Shown: positions 21,493 to 28,925 of the stretch, piece after piece
How positions within the stretch are numbered: the first letter of the stretch is position 1
How the letters are laid out: every line of letters starts with the position of its first letter
Source of the DNA: Micromonospora arida
GTDB taxonomy: Bacteria; Actinomycetota; Actinomycetes; Mycobacteriales; Micromonosporaceae
Length of the DNA stretch: 32,068 bases
NCBI RefSeq assembly: GCF_003857035.1
Contig: NZ_QGSY01000195.1
Span: 1 to 32,068, forward strand
Direction: 5' to 3'
Position numbers and translations under genes: made by a program
The notes under the pieces: model-generated
The model's database searches: none
Seen by the model: only the letters and a program-made list of their open reading frames with translations
What the model was told of the DNA's origin: nothing

Positions 21493-23490
21493 CTACCGGC
21501 CGCCGACCCGGCGCGCGACCGCCAGCAGATACTCCGTGCGATCCAGCGGATTGTTGTCCCAGCGGGTCCGGACGGGGGCGGGGCCACGCACCGGCCGGTA
21601 GCAGTCGAACTCGGTCTCCAGCACGCCCTCCCCCCGGGTCAGCGCAGGCAGGCGACGCTCCAGCGCGTGCACCAGACCGGCCGGGATCTCACCCTGCACC
21701 AGGTAGGACGCGCCCCGCCCGGTGGTGTCGGTCGGGACCGCGTCCAGCCGGGTGAGCGCGGGCAGCAGCGTGCCGAGGACGTCACCCGGCACCTCCAGCC
21801 GGAAGCGGTGAACCGGCTCGTGGACCCGGGTGCCGGCACGGGCGAGTGCGGCCATCAGCACCAACGGTGTGAGACTGCGGAAGTCCCCCGCCGTGCTGGA
21901 CATGCTCTTGTCGAAGGTGCCGTGGGAATGGCTCTGCCGCGCCCAGTAACCGGCGTGAGTCATCGTCACCTCGCAGTCGGGGACCTCCCACCCGTGAAGG
22001 CCCTGGCGCAGGGTTCGGCGCACGGTCTCCTCCACGGCGGTGAAGAAGGCCGGTGGCATCGAACCCAACTCGACGCCGAGCCGAAAAGTCACGCCGGCAC
22101 CGGTCGGCGCCGGCGCGATCCGCAGCCCGACGGTGGCCAGGAACGGGTTGGGCGCCACCGCGATCACCTCCACCGCCGCACCGACGCCGCACACCCGCTC
22201 CACGTGCACCGTGCTGGTTTCCCGGAACGTCACCCCCACGCCGAAGTCGTCGGCAAGGGTGGCCTGGATGACCTCCTTCTGCACCTCGCCGTAGAGCGAC
22301 ACGGTGATCTCGTGCTGCCGGTCGTCCTGCCGCAGGTTGATGAGCGGGTCCTGCTCAGCGAGCTGGGTCAGCGCGGCGTGCAGCGCCACCCGGTCGGCGG
22401 GGCGCGTCGGCACCACCACGGTCTCCAGGGTGGGTGGCGCGAAGTGGCGGTCGGTGCCGGCACGTTCGGGTGGTACGCCCACCGGGTCGCCGATCCGAGC
22501 GTGCCGGAGGCCCCACAACCGGGCGATGTGGCCGGCTTCGACCGCCGACGCCACCACGTCGGCCCCGTGGGCGACGACTCGTACGGCAGTGACCAGTTCA
22601 GCGTCGACAGCGCCGACGCGGACCCGGTCGCGAATCCGGATCGTGCCGGCGAAGAGCCGGACCAGGGCGATCTTCTCTCCGGCTGGACCCCGTTCGATGG
22701 CGAACACGGTGCCCGAGACCGGGGCGTCGGCGTCACCCTGGACGGTGGGCAACAGCTCGGTGATACCGGCGATCAGCGCGTGCACCCCGGCACCTGTGAT
22801 CGCCGAGCCGGCGTACACGGGCTGCACCAGCGCGCGGCCGGTCCGCGTCGCCAACGCAGCGCGTAGCCGTGAGTACGGCAGCGAGGACGTGTCCGCCACC
22901 CAGTCGGCGAGCAGCACGTCGTCCTGGCCGGTGAGCAGGTCGAGCAGCCGGTCGGTGAAGGCGAGGTCGGTGGGCCCGTACGTCGTGCAGTGGGCGCTGC
23001 GGGTCCCCGGCATCGCGACCGCGCCCATCGCCACGACGCTCGGCGTGAGCTTTTCCGCGACCGCCTGGAAAACCCGGTCGGGGTCTGCCCCGGCCCGGTC
23101 GACCTTGTTGATGAAGATCAACGTCGGGATGCGCAGCCGGCGCAGAGTTCGCATCAGCACCCGGGTCTGCGGCTGCACCCCCTCCACCGCGGAGATCACC
23201 AGCACCGCGCCGTCGAGCACACCAAGCACCCGCTCGACCTCGGCGATGAAGTCCGGGTGACCGGGCGTGTCGATCAGGTTGACGGTCACGTCGTCCAGCA
23301 CGAAGGAGACGACAGCCGAACGGATGGTGATCCCGCGTTGCCGTTCCAGTGCCAGGGTGTCGGTCTGGGTGCTGCCCGCGTCGACCCGGCCGAGCTGGTC
23401 GGTCACACCGACGTCGTGCAACAGCCGCTCGGTCAGGCTGGTCTTACCGGCATCGACGTGAGCCAGGATGCCGAGGTTCAGGGTTTTCAC
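21493..23490 (-). CDS. Ribosomal protection protein, Otr(A)/Tet(M)-like translational GTPase
   Basis: This 665-residue EF-G-like GTPase has G1 HVDAGKTS (11-18), RGITI (52-56), G3 DTPGHPDF (74-81) and G4 NKVD (128-131). Domains II-V follow, with a domain IV segment QSHSHGTFDKSMSSTAGDFRSL. Length and sequence are closest to Otr(A), the self-protection protein of tetracycline-producing streptomycetes. Such proteins displace tetracyclines from the ribosomal A site. Many soil actinomycetes carry chromosomal relatives, so the gene does not prove resistance. The GTG at 23490 begins the conserved LNLGILAHVDAGKTS region. A leader ORF (23444-23554) overlaps the start by 47 bases, suggesting translational control. 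The gene is divergent from a WYL-domain regulator. Confidence 0.93.
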   Translation of the reverse strand: MKTLNLGILAHVDAGKTSLTERLLHDVGVTDQLGRVDAGSTQTDTLALERQRGITIRSAVVSFVLDDVTVNLIDTPGHPDFIAEVERVLGVLDGAVLVISAVEGVQPQTRVLMRTLRRLRIPTLIFINKVDRAGADPDRVFQAVAEKLTPSVVAMGAVAMPGTRSAHCTTYGPTDLAFTDRLLDLLTGQDDVLLADWVADTSSLPYSRLRAALATRTGRALVQPVYAGSAITGAGVHALIAGITELLPTVQGDADAPVSGTVFAIERGPAGEKIALVRLFAGTIRIRDRVRVGAVDAELVTAVRVVAHGADVVASAVEAGHIARLWGLRHARIGDPVGVPPERAGTDRHFAPPTLETVVVPTRPADRVALHAALTQLAEQDPLINLRQDDRQHEITVSLYGEVQKEVIQATLADDFGVGVTFRETSTVHVERVCGVGAAVEVIAVAPNPFLATVGLRIAPAPTGAGVTFRLGVELGSMPPAFFTAVEETVRRTLRQGLHGWEVPDCEVTMTHAGYWARQSHSHGTFDKSMSSTAGDFRSLTPLVLMAALARAGTRVHEPVHRFRLEVPGDVLGTLLPALTRLDAVPTDTTGRGASYLVQGEIPAGLVHALERRLPALTRGEGVLETEFDCYRPVRGPAPVRTRWDNNPLDRTEYLLAVARRVGGR

Positions 23491-23554
23491 GCAGCGTCAG
23501 GTCCTTCAGGTAGGCGACAGATCGCTTCTGGTCGGACATCGACGCAGCGCGCAT
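23444..23554 (-). CDS. Putative leader peptide of the ribosomal protection gene
   Basis: A 36-codon frame (beginning MRAASMSDQKRSVAY, ending PGSRRCR) has AGGGAG five bases before its ATG at 23554. It runs into and ends 47 bases inside the ribosomal protection gene in another frame. Short upstream ORFs are known before drug-inducible ribosome-protection genes, where stalled or failed translation of the leader alters access to the main start. The overlap would couple or block translation of the GTPase gene. No homology is claimed. It is supported only by the ribosome binding site, position and overlap. Confidence 0.45.
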   Translation of the reverse strand: MRAASMSDQKRSVAYLKDLTLRENPEPRHPGSRRCR

Positions 23555-23672
23555 TGGTGCTCCCTGGAGGTTGGTGGCGGTGTCGGGTAGTCCAGCAGGC
23601 CGTCGTCGGGTCGAGCAACCGAATAACCGGCGCTCCCACACCCCGTCGGCGGTCGCTGGCAGACTCGACGGG

Positions 23673-24680
23673 ATGGTGGAGACCTCGGTGCGGCTGCTGC
23701 GGTTGCTGACCCTCCTCCAGGTCCGCCGGGAGTGGTCCGGCGCGGAGCTGGCCGAACGGTTCGCGGTCACCACCCGCACGGTGCGCACGGATGTGGAGCG
23801 GCTGCGGGTGCTGGGCTACCAGATCGAGTCACACCCGGGGGTCGCCGGCGGCTACCGGCTCGGTGCCGGGTCGGCGCTGCCACCGCTGCTGCTCGACGAC
23901 GACGAGGCCGTGGCGGTGGCCGTCGGGCTGCGAGCGGCCGCTGGCGGCTCGGTGACCGGCATCGAGGAGACCTCGCTGCGGGCGCTGGCCAAGCTGGAGC
24001 AGTCGCTGCCGTCACGGCTGCGGCACCGGGTGGACGCCCTGCGCTCGGCGACGGTCTCCGCCGCCGGCGGTGGCCCGACCGTGGACGCCGACACGCTCAC
24101 CGCCGTCTCCACGGCCGCGCACCGCCGGGAGCGGCTGCGGTTCGACTACGCCGGCCACGACGGCACGGTCAGCGTGCGCGACGTCGAGCCGTACCGTCTG
24201 GTCTACACCGGGCGGCGGTGGTACCTGCTGGGGTGGGACACCGACCGGGCCGACTGGCGGACGTTCCGCGCCGACCGGATCCAACCCCGGGTGCCGACCG
24301 GCCCACGCTTCGCGCCGCGGGAGCCGCCAGGTGGCGACGCGGTCGCGCACGTGCTGCGCGGCGTCGGCTCCGCGGCCTGGCCACACCCCGCCCGGGTACG
24401 CCTGCACGCCTCGGCCGAGACCATGGCGCAGCGGATCCCCACCACGGCGGGCCTGTTGGAGGCGATCGACGAGCGGGCCTGCCTGTTGCACACCGGCGGC
24501 GAGTCGCTGGGAAATCTCGCTGCCTTCCTCGGCACTCTGGCTGTCGACTTCGACGTGCTCGACCCACCGGAGCTGCGCGCCGTCATCCGGGACGTCGCCG
24601 CCCGGTTCGCTCGCGCCGCCGGGTCCGCGCCGGGGCGAGTCGCGGTTCACCCCGGCGCGGACGTGGCGGTGGAGCTATGA
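23673..24680 (+). CDS. WYL-domain transcriptional regulator (HTH_11 plus WYL)
   Basis: This 335-residue regulator has an N-terminal winged helix (about 1-60: VRLLRLLTLLQVRREWSGAELAERFAVTTRTVRTDVERLRVLGY) and a WYL domain (about 140-225). The WYL domain contains LRFDYAGHDGTVSVRDVEPYRLVYTGRRWYLLGWDTDR, where the W-Y-L triad is RRWYLLGW. A WCX-like C-terminal part follows. WYL proteins bind nucleic-acid-like or other ligands and include PafBC-type DNA-damage regulators and defence regulators. It is divergent from the Otr(A)-like GTPase across 182 bp (118 bp from the leader ORF), so that gene is a possible target. No Shine-Dalgarno sequence precedes the ATG. A CAGACT box ends seven bases before it, which suggests a leaderless transcript. 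The last codons overlap the convergent ThuA-RICIN gene by six bases. Confidence 0.9.
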   Translation: MVETSVRLLRLLTLLQVRREWSGAELAERFAVTTRTVRTDVERLRVLGYQIESHPGVAGGYRLGAGSALPPLLLDDDEAVAVAVGLRAAAGGSVTGIEETSLRALAKLEQSLPSRLRHRVDALRSATVSAAGGGPTVDADTLTAVSTAAHRRERLRFDYAGHDGTVSVRDVEPYRLVYTGRRWYLLGWDTDRADWRTFRADRIQPRVPTGPRFAPREPPGGDAVAHVLRGVGSAAWPHPARVRLHASAETMAQRIPTTAGLLEAIDERACLLHTGGESLGNLAAFLGTLAVDFDVLDPPELRAVIRDVAARFARAAGSAPGRVAVHPGADVAVEL

Positions 24681-25982
24681 CTGCGGCACCAGCCGGAAGG
24701 ACTGCGCAGCGGTGCCGTTGCAGGTGTACTGGACGAGCTGGACGCTGTCGGCCGTGGACGCTCCCGGCACGTCGAGACACTTTCCGCTGGAGCGGTTGAC
24801 CAGGCGGTAGTAGCCGCCACCCTCGGGCTCGGCCCGCCACTGCTGGTTGTTGCCGCCGCTGTAGGACCAGAGCTGAATCGGCGCCGAGTCGGCGGTCGAC
24901 CGGTTCGTCACGTCGAGCACCTGGGCGCTGTTGTTGCGGTTGTTGACCCGCAGGTACCCACCGCTGGTCGGCACGAACTGGTACTGCTGCGCGGTGCTGC
25001 TGTTGCACGCGTACTGCTGGATGGCCGTGCCGTTCGCGCTGGCCGCGGCCCGGGCGTCCACGCACTTGCCGTTGCCACGGTTGACCACGGTGTGCCAGGC
25101 GGTCGGCGAGATGCCGTCGGACGGCGGGGGCGTGGTCGGTGGGACGGTGCCGACGCCGGCCAGCCAGTGCAGCCCGTCGATCAGCAGCTGGTTCTGTTGC
25201 GCGCTGTCGAAGGTGGAGGACAGCCCGGTGTTGGTGCTGTAGTTCATCGCGTTGTGACCGAAGTTGGCGTAGAGCATCTTGTACTGCCGGTTGCTCCAGA
25301 CCAGCGGGTAGTAGCCGCCGTACCAGGACTGGTTGGGGTCCGTGCCGACCGGGAAGCTGGACGGGTCGACCGAGGCGAGGATGTCGATGTTGGGGTTCTG
25401 CCGCAGGTCGTTGCTCCAGGAGTACCACTCGCTGATCGACGACGGGAACGTCGCCGGGAGGTTCCGGGTGGCGGCGTGGGTGCGGTTGTCGGCGCGCATC
25501 GTGACCCGGGTGGGTCCCCAGGTGTTCGTCTGGAACGAGCCGGTGCCGAGGAAGGTGTTGTAGTACCAGCTCCAGCTCGACGGGTTGTCGGTCCACGCGC
25601 TGACGTGGAAGCCCAGCCACGCCCCGCCGTTCTGCATGTACTGCTGGAACGCGGCCCGCTGCGCGGTGGGCGGCGCGTCGTCCAGGAACATGACGACCTT
25701 GTACTGGGCCAGGTTGGCGGTGTTCAGCAGGCCCCAGTTGTTGGTGGCCTCCCAGGAGAAACCGTGCTGGGCGGCGGCCTGCGGGAACCAGGCCCGGGCG
25801 TCCTTGACGAAGTCGATGTGCGCGGCGTCCCAGGTGCCGTTGTAGAAGGCCAGGACCTTGAACGTCGGGGCGGCCTGCGCACTGCGCGAGGCGCTGACAG
25901 CGACACCGGCGGTCAGCGCGACGACCAGGGCGACGAACAACGACAGGATTCGTCTGGTACGGGATGAGAGTTCTGCGATCAC
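24675..25982 (-). CDS. Secreted ThuA-domain protein with a RICIN lectin domain
   Basis: This 435-residue secreted protein has a signal peptide ending near AQA (residue 38). A ThuA-like glutamine-amidotransferase-fold domain (about 41-278) follows, with FKVLAFYNGTW, MFLDDAPPTAQRAAFQQYMQNGGAWLGFHVSAW and WYGGYYPLVWSNRQYKMLYANFGHN. After a PPTTPPPSDG linker comes a RICIN beta-trefoil (about 290-435) with repeated CVDARAA / QLWSYSGGNNQQW / CLDVPGAS...AQSFRLV units. Secreted ThuA proteins are common in actinobacteria and are linked to sugar metabolism, though their reaction is unknown. The lectin part should bind galactosides or other glycans. The GTG at 25982 follows GAAGGGA. The gene converges on the WYL gene with overlapping stop codons. 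Repeats at 26028-26050 form a possible operator. Confidence 0.88.
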   Translation of the reverse strand: MIAELSSRTRRILSLFVALVVALTAGVAVSASRSAQAAPTFKVLAFYNGTWDAAHIDFVKDARAWFPQAAAQHGFSWEATNNWGLLNTANLAQYKVVMFLDDAPPTAQRAAFQQYMQNGGAWLGFHVSAWTDNPSSWSWYYNTFLGTGSFQTNTWGPTRVTMRADNRTHAATRNLPATFPSSISEWYSWSNDLRQNPNIDILASVDPSSFPVGTDPNQSWYGGYYPLVWSNRQYKMLYANFGHNAMNYSTNTGLSSTFDSAQQNQLLIDGLHWLAGVGTVPPTTPPPSDGISPTAWHTVVNRGNGKCVDARAAASANGTAIQQYACNSSTAQQYQFVPTSGGYLRVNNRNNSAQVLDVTNRSTADSAPIQLWSYSGGNNQQWRAEPEGGGYYRLVNRSSGKCLDVPGASTADSVQLVQYTCNGTAAQSFRLVPQS

Positions 25983-26027
25983 CTGATCGTCCCTTCGGTG
26001 GGGACGCGCGCCGCCGCGTCGAGATAC

Positions 26028-26050
26028 ATCTGTTCACAAGGTTTACAGAT
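26028..26050. promoter_or_regulatory. Repeat cluster upstream of the ThuA-RICIN gene
   Basis: ATCTGT (26028-26033) and ACAGAT (26045-26050) form an inverted repeat with an 11-base spacer. On the minus strand the same stretch holds two direct TGTRAAC units (TGTAAAC, TGTGAAC) spaced about one helical turn apart. It lies 46-68 bases before the GTG. It is probably a regulator site, type unknown. Confidence 0.4.
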
Positions 26051-26139
26051 AGACGAAAGGTTATTCCTCTGACCTGATCGCGTCAATCGCCGATCGCCCG
26101 AACGGGTGGGATTCCTGCGGCAGCGGGTACCCCGGCCCG

Positions 26140-27327
26140 GTGACCAGCCCGGACGGCGTCGACGTCGACCAGCCGCTCGCCGTGGACGTGCCCGCCGCGC
26201 CGCACGACGCCAGTGGCGAACGCGTGCCGACCCGCGACCTCGCCGGCCTCGCGCCGCCGACCCGCTCGGCGCGCCGCTGGACCCCGAGCCGGGTGGTGGC
26301 CACCCCGGCCGCGCTCGACCACCCGCACGGCCAACGGATCGTCGAGCGGGTGCGGGCACTCGGCATCGAGGTGGAACCCCTGCGCGCCAACCGGCTCACC
26401 GGGGTACGCGGACAGACCGACCGGGAGACCTACGCCCGGGCCAAGTCGGCAATGGCGATCGTGGTGAGCCCACCCTCGCGGCGCGTCCTGCAACCCATCG
26501 CGCCCAGCGCCGACTGGCGGGTCGACCTGGCCGAGGGCTGCCCGGCGCACTGCCAGTACTGCTACCTCGCCGGATCCCTGTCCGGCCCACCGGTGACCCG
26601 GGTGTACGCGGACCTCGACGACATCCTCACCGGGCTGGCCGCGTACGCCGGGCGCGGCACGGTGACCAGCCGCAACGCGCGGCGCGCCGACGAGGGCACC
26701 ACCTTCGAGGCGTCCTGCTACACCGACCCGCTCGCCCTGGAGCACCTGACCGGCAGTTGGCGGCGCGCGGTGCAGCACTTCGCGGACTGGGACGCCCCCG
26801 TGCAACTGCGCTGGACCACCAAGTACGCCGATGTGGACACCTTCGTGGGGCTGCCGCACGCCGGCCGGACCCGGGTCCGCTTCAGCGTCAACTGCGCCCC
26901 GGTGAGCGTTCGGTTCGAGGGCGGCACCGCCCGGGTGTCGGACCGGCTGGCCGCGTTGCGCCGGCTCGCCCTCGACGGCTACCCGGTCGGGCTGACCATC
27001 GCGCCGATCATCGCGCTGCCGGACTGGCGGGAACGCTACGGCGAACTGCTCGACCAGGTCCGCGCGGCGGTCGACGGGGTGCCGGACCTGGACCTGACGG
27101 CCGAGCTGATCACCCACCGGTTCACGCCGGGCAGCAAGGAGGTGCTGCTCGGCTGGTACCCGCGCACCCGGCTGGAGATGGACGAGGAGTCCCGCACCCG
27201 CAAGCACGGCAAGTTCGGCGCGGTGAAGTACGTCTACCCTCGCGAGCAGATGACCGAGCTGCGCGACTGGTTCACCGCCGAGCTGACCGCCCGCGTGCCA
27301 GCCTGCCGGGTCCTCTACTGGACCTGA
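26140..27327 (+). CDS. Spore photoproduct lyase-family radical SAM protein
   Basis: This 395-residue radical SAM enzyme has the CxxxCxxC iron-sulfur motif CPAHCQYC (Cys134, Cys138, Cys141). Family landmarks follow: FEASCYTDPLALEHLTGSW, LRWTTKYADVD, VRFSVNCAPV, and the C-terminal RTRKHGKFGAVKYVYP. Spore photoproduct lyase repairs the UV lesion 5-thyminyl-5,6-dihydrothymine in spore DNA with a 5'-deoxyadenosyl radical. Micromonosporaceae form spores, so a repair role is possible. Distant family members have unknown functions, however, and the catalytic hydrogen-donor cysteine of the Bacillus enzyme cannot be matched with confidence. The GTG at 26140 has no good ribosome binding site, so the start is uncertain. 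The gene stands alone and converges with the VanX-like gene (4-bp gap). Confidence 0.87.
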   Translation: MTSPDGVDVDQPLAVDVPAAPHDASGERVPTRDLAGLAPPTRSARRWTPSRVVATPAALDHPHGQRIVERVRALGIEVEPLRANRLTGVRGQTDRETYARAKSAMAIVVSPPSRRVLQPIAPSADWRVDLAEGCPAHCQYCYLAGSLSGPPVTRVYADLDDILTGLAAYAGRGTVTSRNARRADEGTTFEASCYTDPLALEHLTGSWRRAVQHFADWDAPVQLRWTTKYADVDTFVGLPHAGRTRVRFSVNCAPVSVRFEGGTARVSDRLAALRRLALDGYPVGLTIAPIIALPDWRERYGELLDQVRAAVDGVPDLDLTAELITHRFTPGSKEVLLGWYPRTRLEMDEESRTRKHGKFGAVKYVYPREQMTELRDWFTAELTARVPACRVLYWT

Positions 27328-27331
27328 CCGC

Positions 27332-28162
27332 TCAGCCAACCGACGAGCGGGCGACCGGGGCGGCGAAGAACGTGTCCGGGTACGGCTCGTCGCGCAGGCT
27401 GTAGTGCCACCACTCACGGTCGTAGTTGACGAACCCGGCGTCGGTCATCAGCCGCTGCAACAACCGACGGTTGTCCCGCGCCGTCGGCGTGACGCGGGGG
27501 TCGGCGGTGTGCGCCCGTGGGTCGAAACAGTCGAAGCCCGTGCCCATGTCGATGCTGTTGTCGGCGAAGCGCTGCCCGCGCGGCGCGGTGCAGGCGACCA
27601 GTGGTTGCCCGACCCGGTACGGAGGTTGGCTGGCGGCGGGCTCGTCGACAAGGGTCAGGTCCAGGGTGCTGCCGCGGCTGTGCGCGGTGGGCGCGCCGAT
27701 GTAACCGTCGGCGAAGAGCCGGTTCTTGGCCAGGTCCGGGTAGAACTCGGCCTTGGTCTGCTGCTCACCAGGGCGCTTCGACCAGGCGACGAAGTCGTCC
27801 ACCGCCGGTTGCGGGCGGTAGCAGTCGTACACCTTGAGGCTGTGCCCACCGGTCAGCGCGGCGTCCTGTACGCGGCGCAGCGCCTCGGCCGCCTGCCGGG
27901 TGAGCAGGCACAGCGGCTCACGGTAGCCGGTGATCGGTCGGCCGACGAAGTTGTGCGGCGTGGCGTAGCGGATGTCGGCGTGGATACGCGGGTCGAGGTC
28001 GGTCAGCACCACGAACCCGGGCAGCCGCTCGGCGGGGCTCGGCGACGGGGTGGGGCGCACCGGCGTCGGCTGCGGCATGGCCGGCACGGGCCGAGGCTCC
28101 GGCCGTGAGCAGCCGCCGAGCAGCACGGCGAACGCGAGCACGACGGCGACGCGGGTACGCAC
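27332..28162 (-). CDS. M15D VanX-like D-alanyl-D-alanine dipeptidase lipoprotein
   Basis: This 276-residue lipoprotein has LLGGC (Cys18), then a Pro-rich tether, then a VanX/DdpX-type zinc dipeptidase domain (about 50-265). The zinc and catalytic residues are visible as HSRGSTLD (His161, Asp168) and EWWHY (Glu250, His253). The oxyanion Arg116 in VYDCYRP and the GTGFDCFDPRAHT region are also present. The enzyme cleaves D-Ala-D-Ala or similar wall dipeptides. Being anchored outside the membrane, it is more likely a wall-recycling enzyme than the cytosolic VanX of vancomycin resistance, and no vanH or vanA genes are near. Its GTG start is preceded by AGGA. Cysteines besides Cys18 are in pairs, as expected outside the cell. 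Confidence 0.88.
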   Translation of the reverse strand: MRTRVAVVLAFAVLLGGCSRPEPRPVPAMPQPTPVRPTPSPSPAERLPGFVVLTDLDPRIHADIRYATPHNFVGRPITGYREPLCLLTRQAAEALRRVQDAALTGGHSLKVYDCYRPQPAVDDFVAWSKRPGEQQTKAEFYPDLAKNRLFADGYIGAPTAHSRGSTLDLTLVDEPAASQPPYRVGQPLVACTAPRGQRFADNSIDMGTGFDCFDPRAHTADPRVTPTARDNRRLLQRLMTDAGFVNYDREWWHYSLRDEPYPDTFFAAPVARSSVG

Positions 28163-28321
28163 CGGTCCTGTCTATCAGCCCTGGCCGGGCCCCGCGCCGG
28201 ATCGGCCGTCGACCGGTTCGGCCACGCCCGCCGGACGAGCCGGCTCGACCGGGTCAACGGACCAGCAGCGCGTCCTGCATACGTTCGGACAGCCAGTCGC
28301 TGAACGAACCCTCGGTCCACG
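28163..28321. other. Gap between the VanX-like gene and the remnant ORF
   Basis: This 159-bp stretch contains the upstream region of the VanX-like gene and no convincing gene. A stop at 28301-28303 closes the frame of the downstream remnant. No clear promoter or hairpin was identified. Confidence 0.3.
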
Positions 28322-28591
28322 ATGGGGATCACCCGAGGCTCGAGCATCGGTTTCGGTGGCCTGCAGGGCCTCGCCAACCGCGAGGGCTGCAACCGCGCCG
28401 ACCTCACCATCAACGCGAGTTGCGGCATCGGCTACACCATCCCGGCCCTGGTTGCCAAGGTGATCAACTTCTTCCTGAGAATCTTCAACGCCAAACCCAT
28501 CGCCGCCGAGGGCGGGATCCCCAACCCGCCGCCAGTCGTCAACCTGGTCAACCAGCACTGGGTCACGAACCGGCCGGTGTGTCAGCACTGA
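28322..28591 (+). pseudogene. Remnant of an unknown, possibly secreted, protein
   Basis: An 89-residue frame begins MGITRGSSIGFGGLQG and ends NRPVCQH. It includes three cysteines and the hydrophobic stretch GIGYTIPALVAKVINFFL. Codon third positions are strongly G/C as in real genes, and the sequence looks like the end of a folded domain rather than a random frame. No Shine-Dalgarno sequence precedes the ATG, and a stop in frame lies at 28301-28303. I therefore think it is the 3' end of a decayed gene whose front is missing. It could instead be a small intact gene translated from a leaderless transcript. I do not recognise the family. Confidence 0.4.
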
Positions 28592-28925
28592 GATCGCCAC
28601 CAACGACGAGGACCCGGCTGCCCAGGCGTCGCTTCTCGCAGCCGGGGTCTCATCAGGCTCCGTGCACGAACCGTGGTTGAGCCCTGAGAGCCCTTTCCCG
28701 GTGGCGGAAAGCCGGCCGACACGGAACTGCCGCGGGCCGGCGCGGCGAAAGGTAGCCGAAATATATCCGGAATACTTCCGTAACTCCGCCGAGCGCTGGA
28801 ACCAACCGGGCGTGTCGTCAACCCCTATCGGTGAGGCAAGATGACGCGAGGAACGGTGCACGCCGTTCCGGGACACACGGTGGCGACGGCATGCTGTCGC
28901 TTCCGGAGCGGTGAAGGAGACGCGG
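28592..28925 (+). other. AT-richer regulatory gap before the LacI-family gene
   Basis: No gene is supported here. An AT-rich patch at 28760-28782 stands out in otherwise GC-rich DNA. It includes CGGAA-TAC-TTCCG (28768-28780), a symmetric element that could be an operator of the downstream LacI-family regulator. The start of that gene is about 145 bases further on. Confidence 0.35.

Noticed and set aside
21493..23490. Proof of tetracycline resistance
   Set aside because: Otr(A)-like GTPases occur in many non-producing actinomycetes. Sequence alone does not show drug protection, so only the family is reported.
26083..27417. 444-codon minus-strand frame opposite the radical SAM gene
   Set aside because: It mirrors the codon bias of the plus-strand gene, has no recognisable domain and runs into the convergent VanX-like gene.
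27332..28162. Vancomycin-resistance vanX
   Set aside because: The protein is a lipoprotein and no vanH, vanA or vanRS genes lie nearby. A cell-wall recycling role is more likely.
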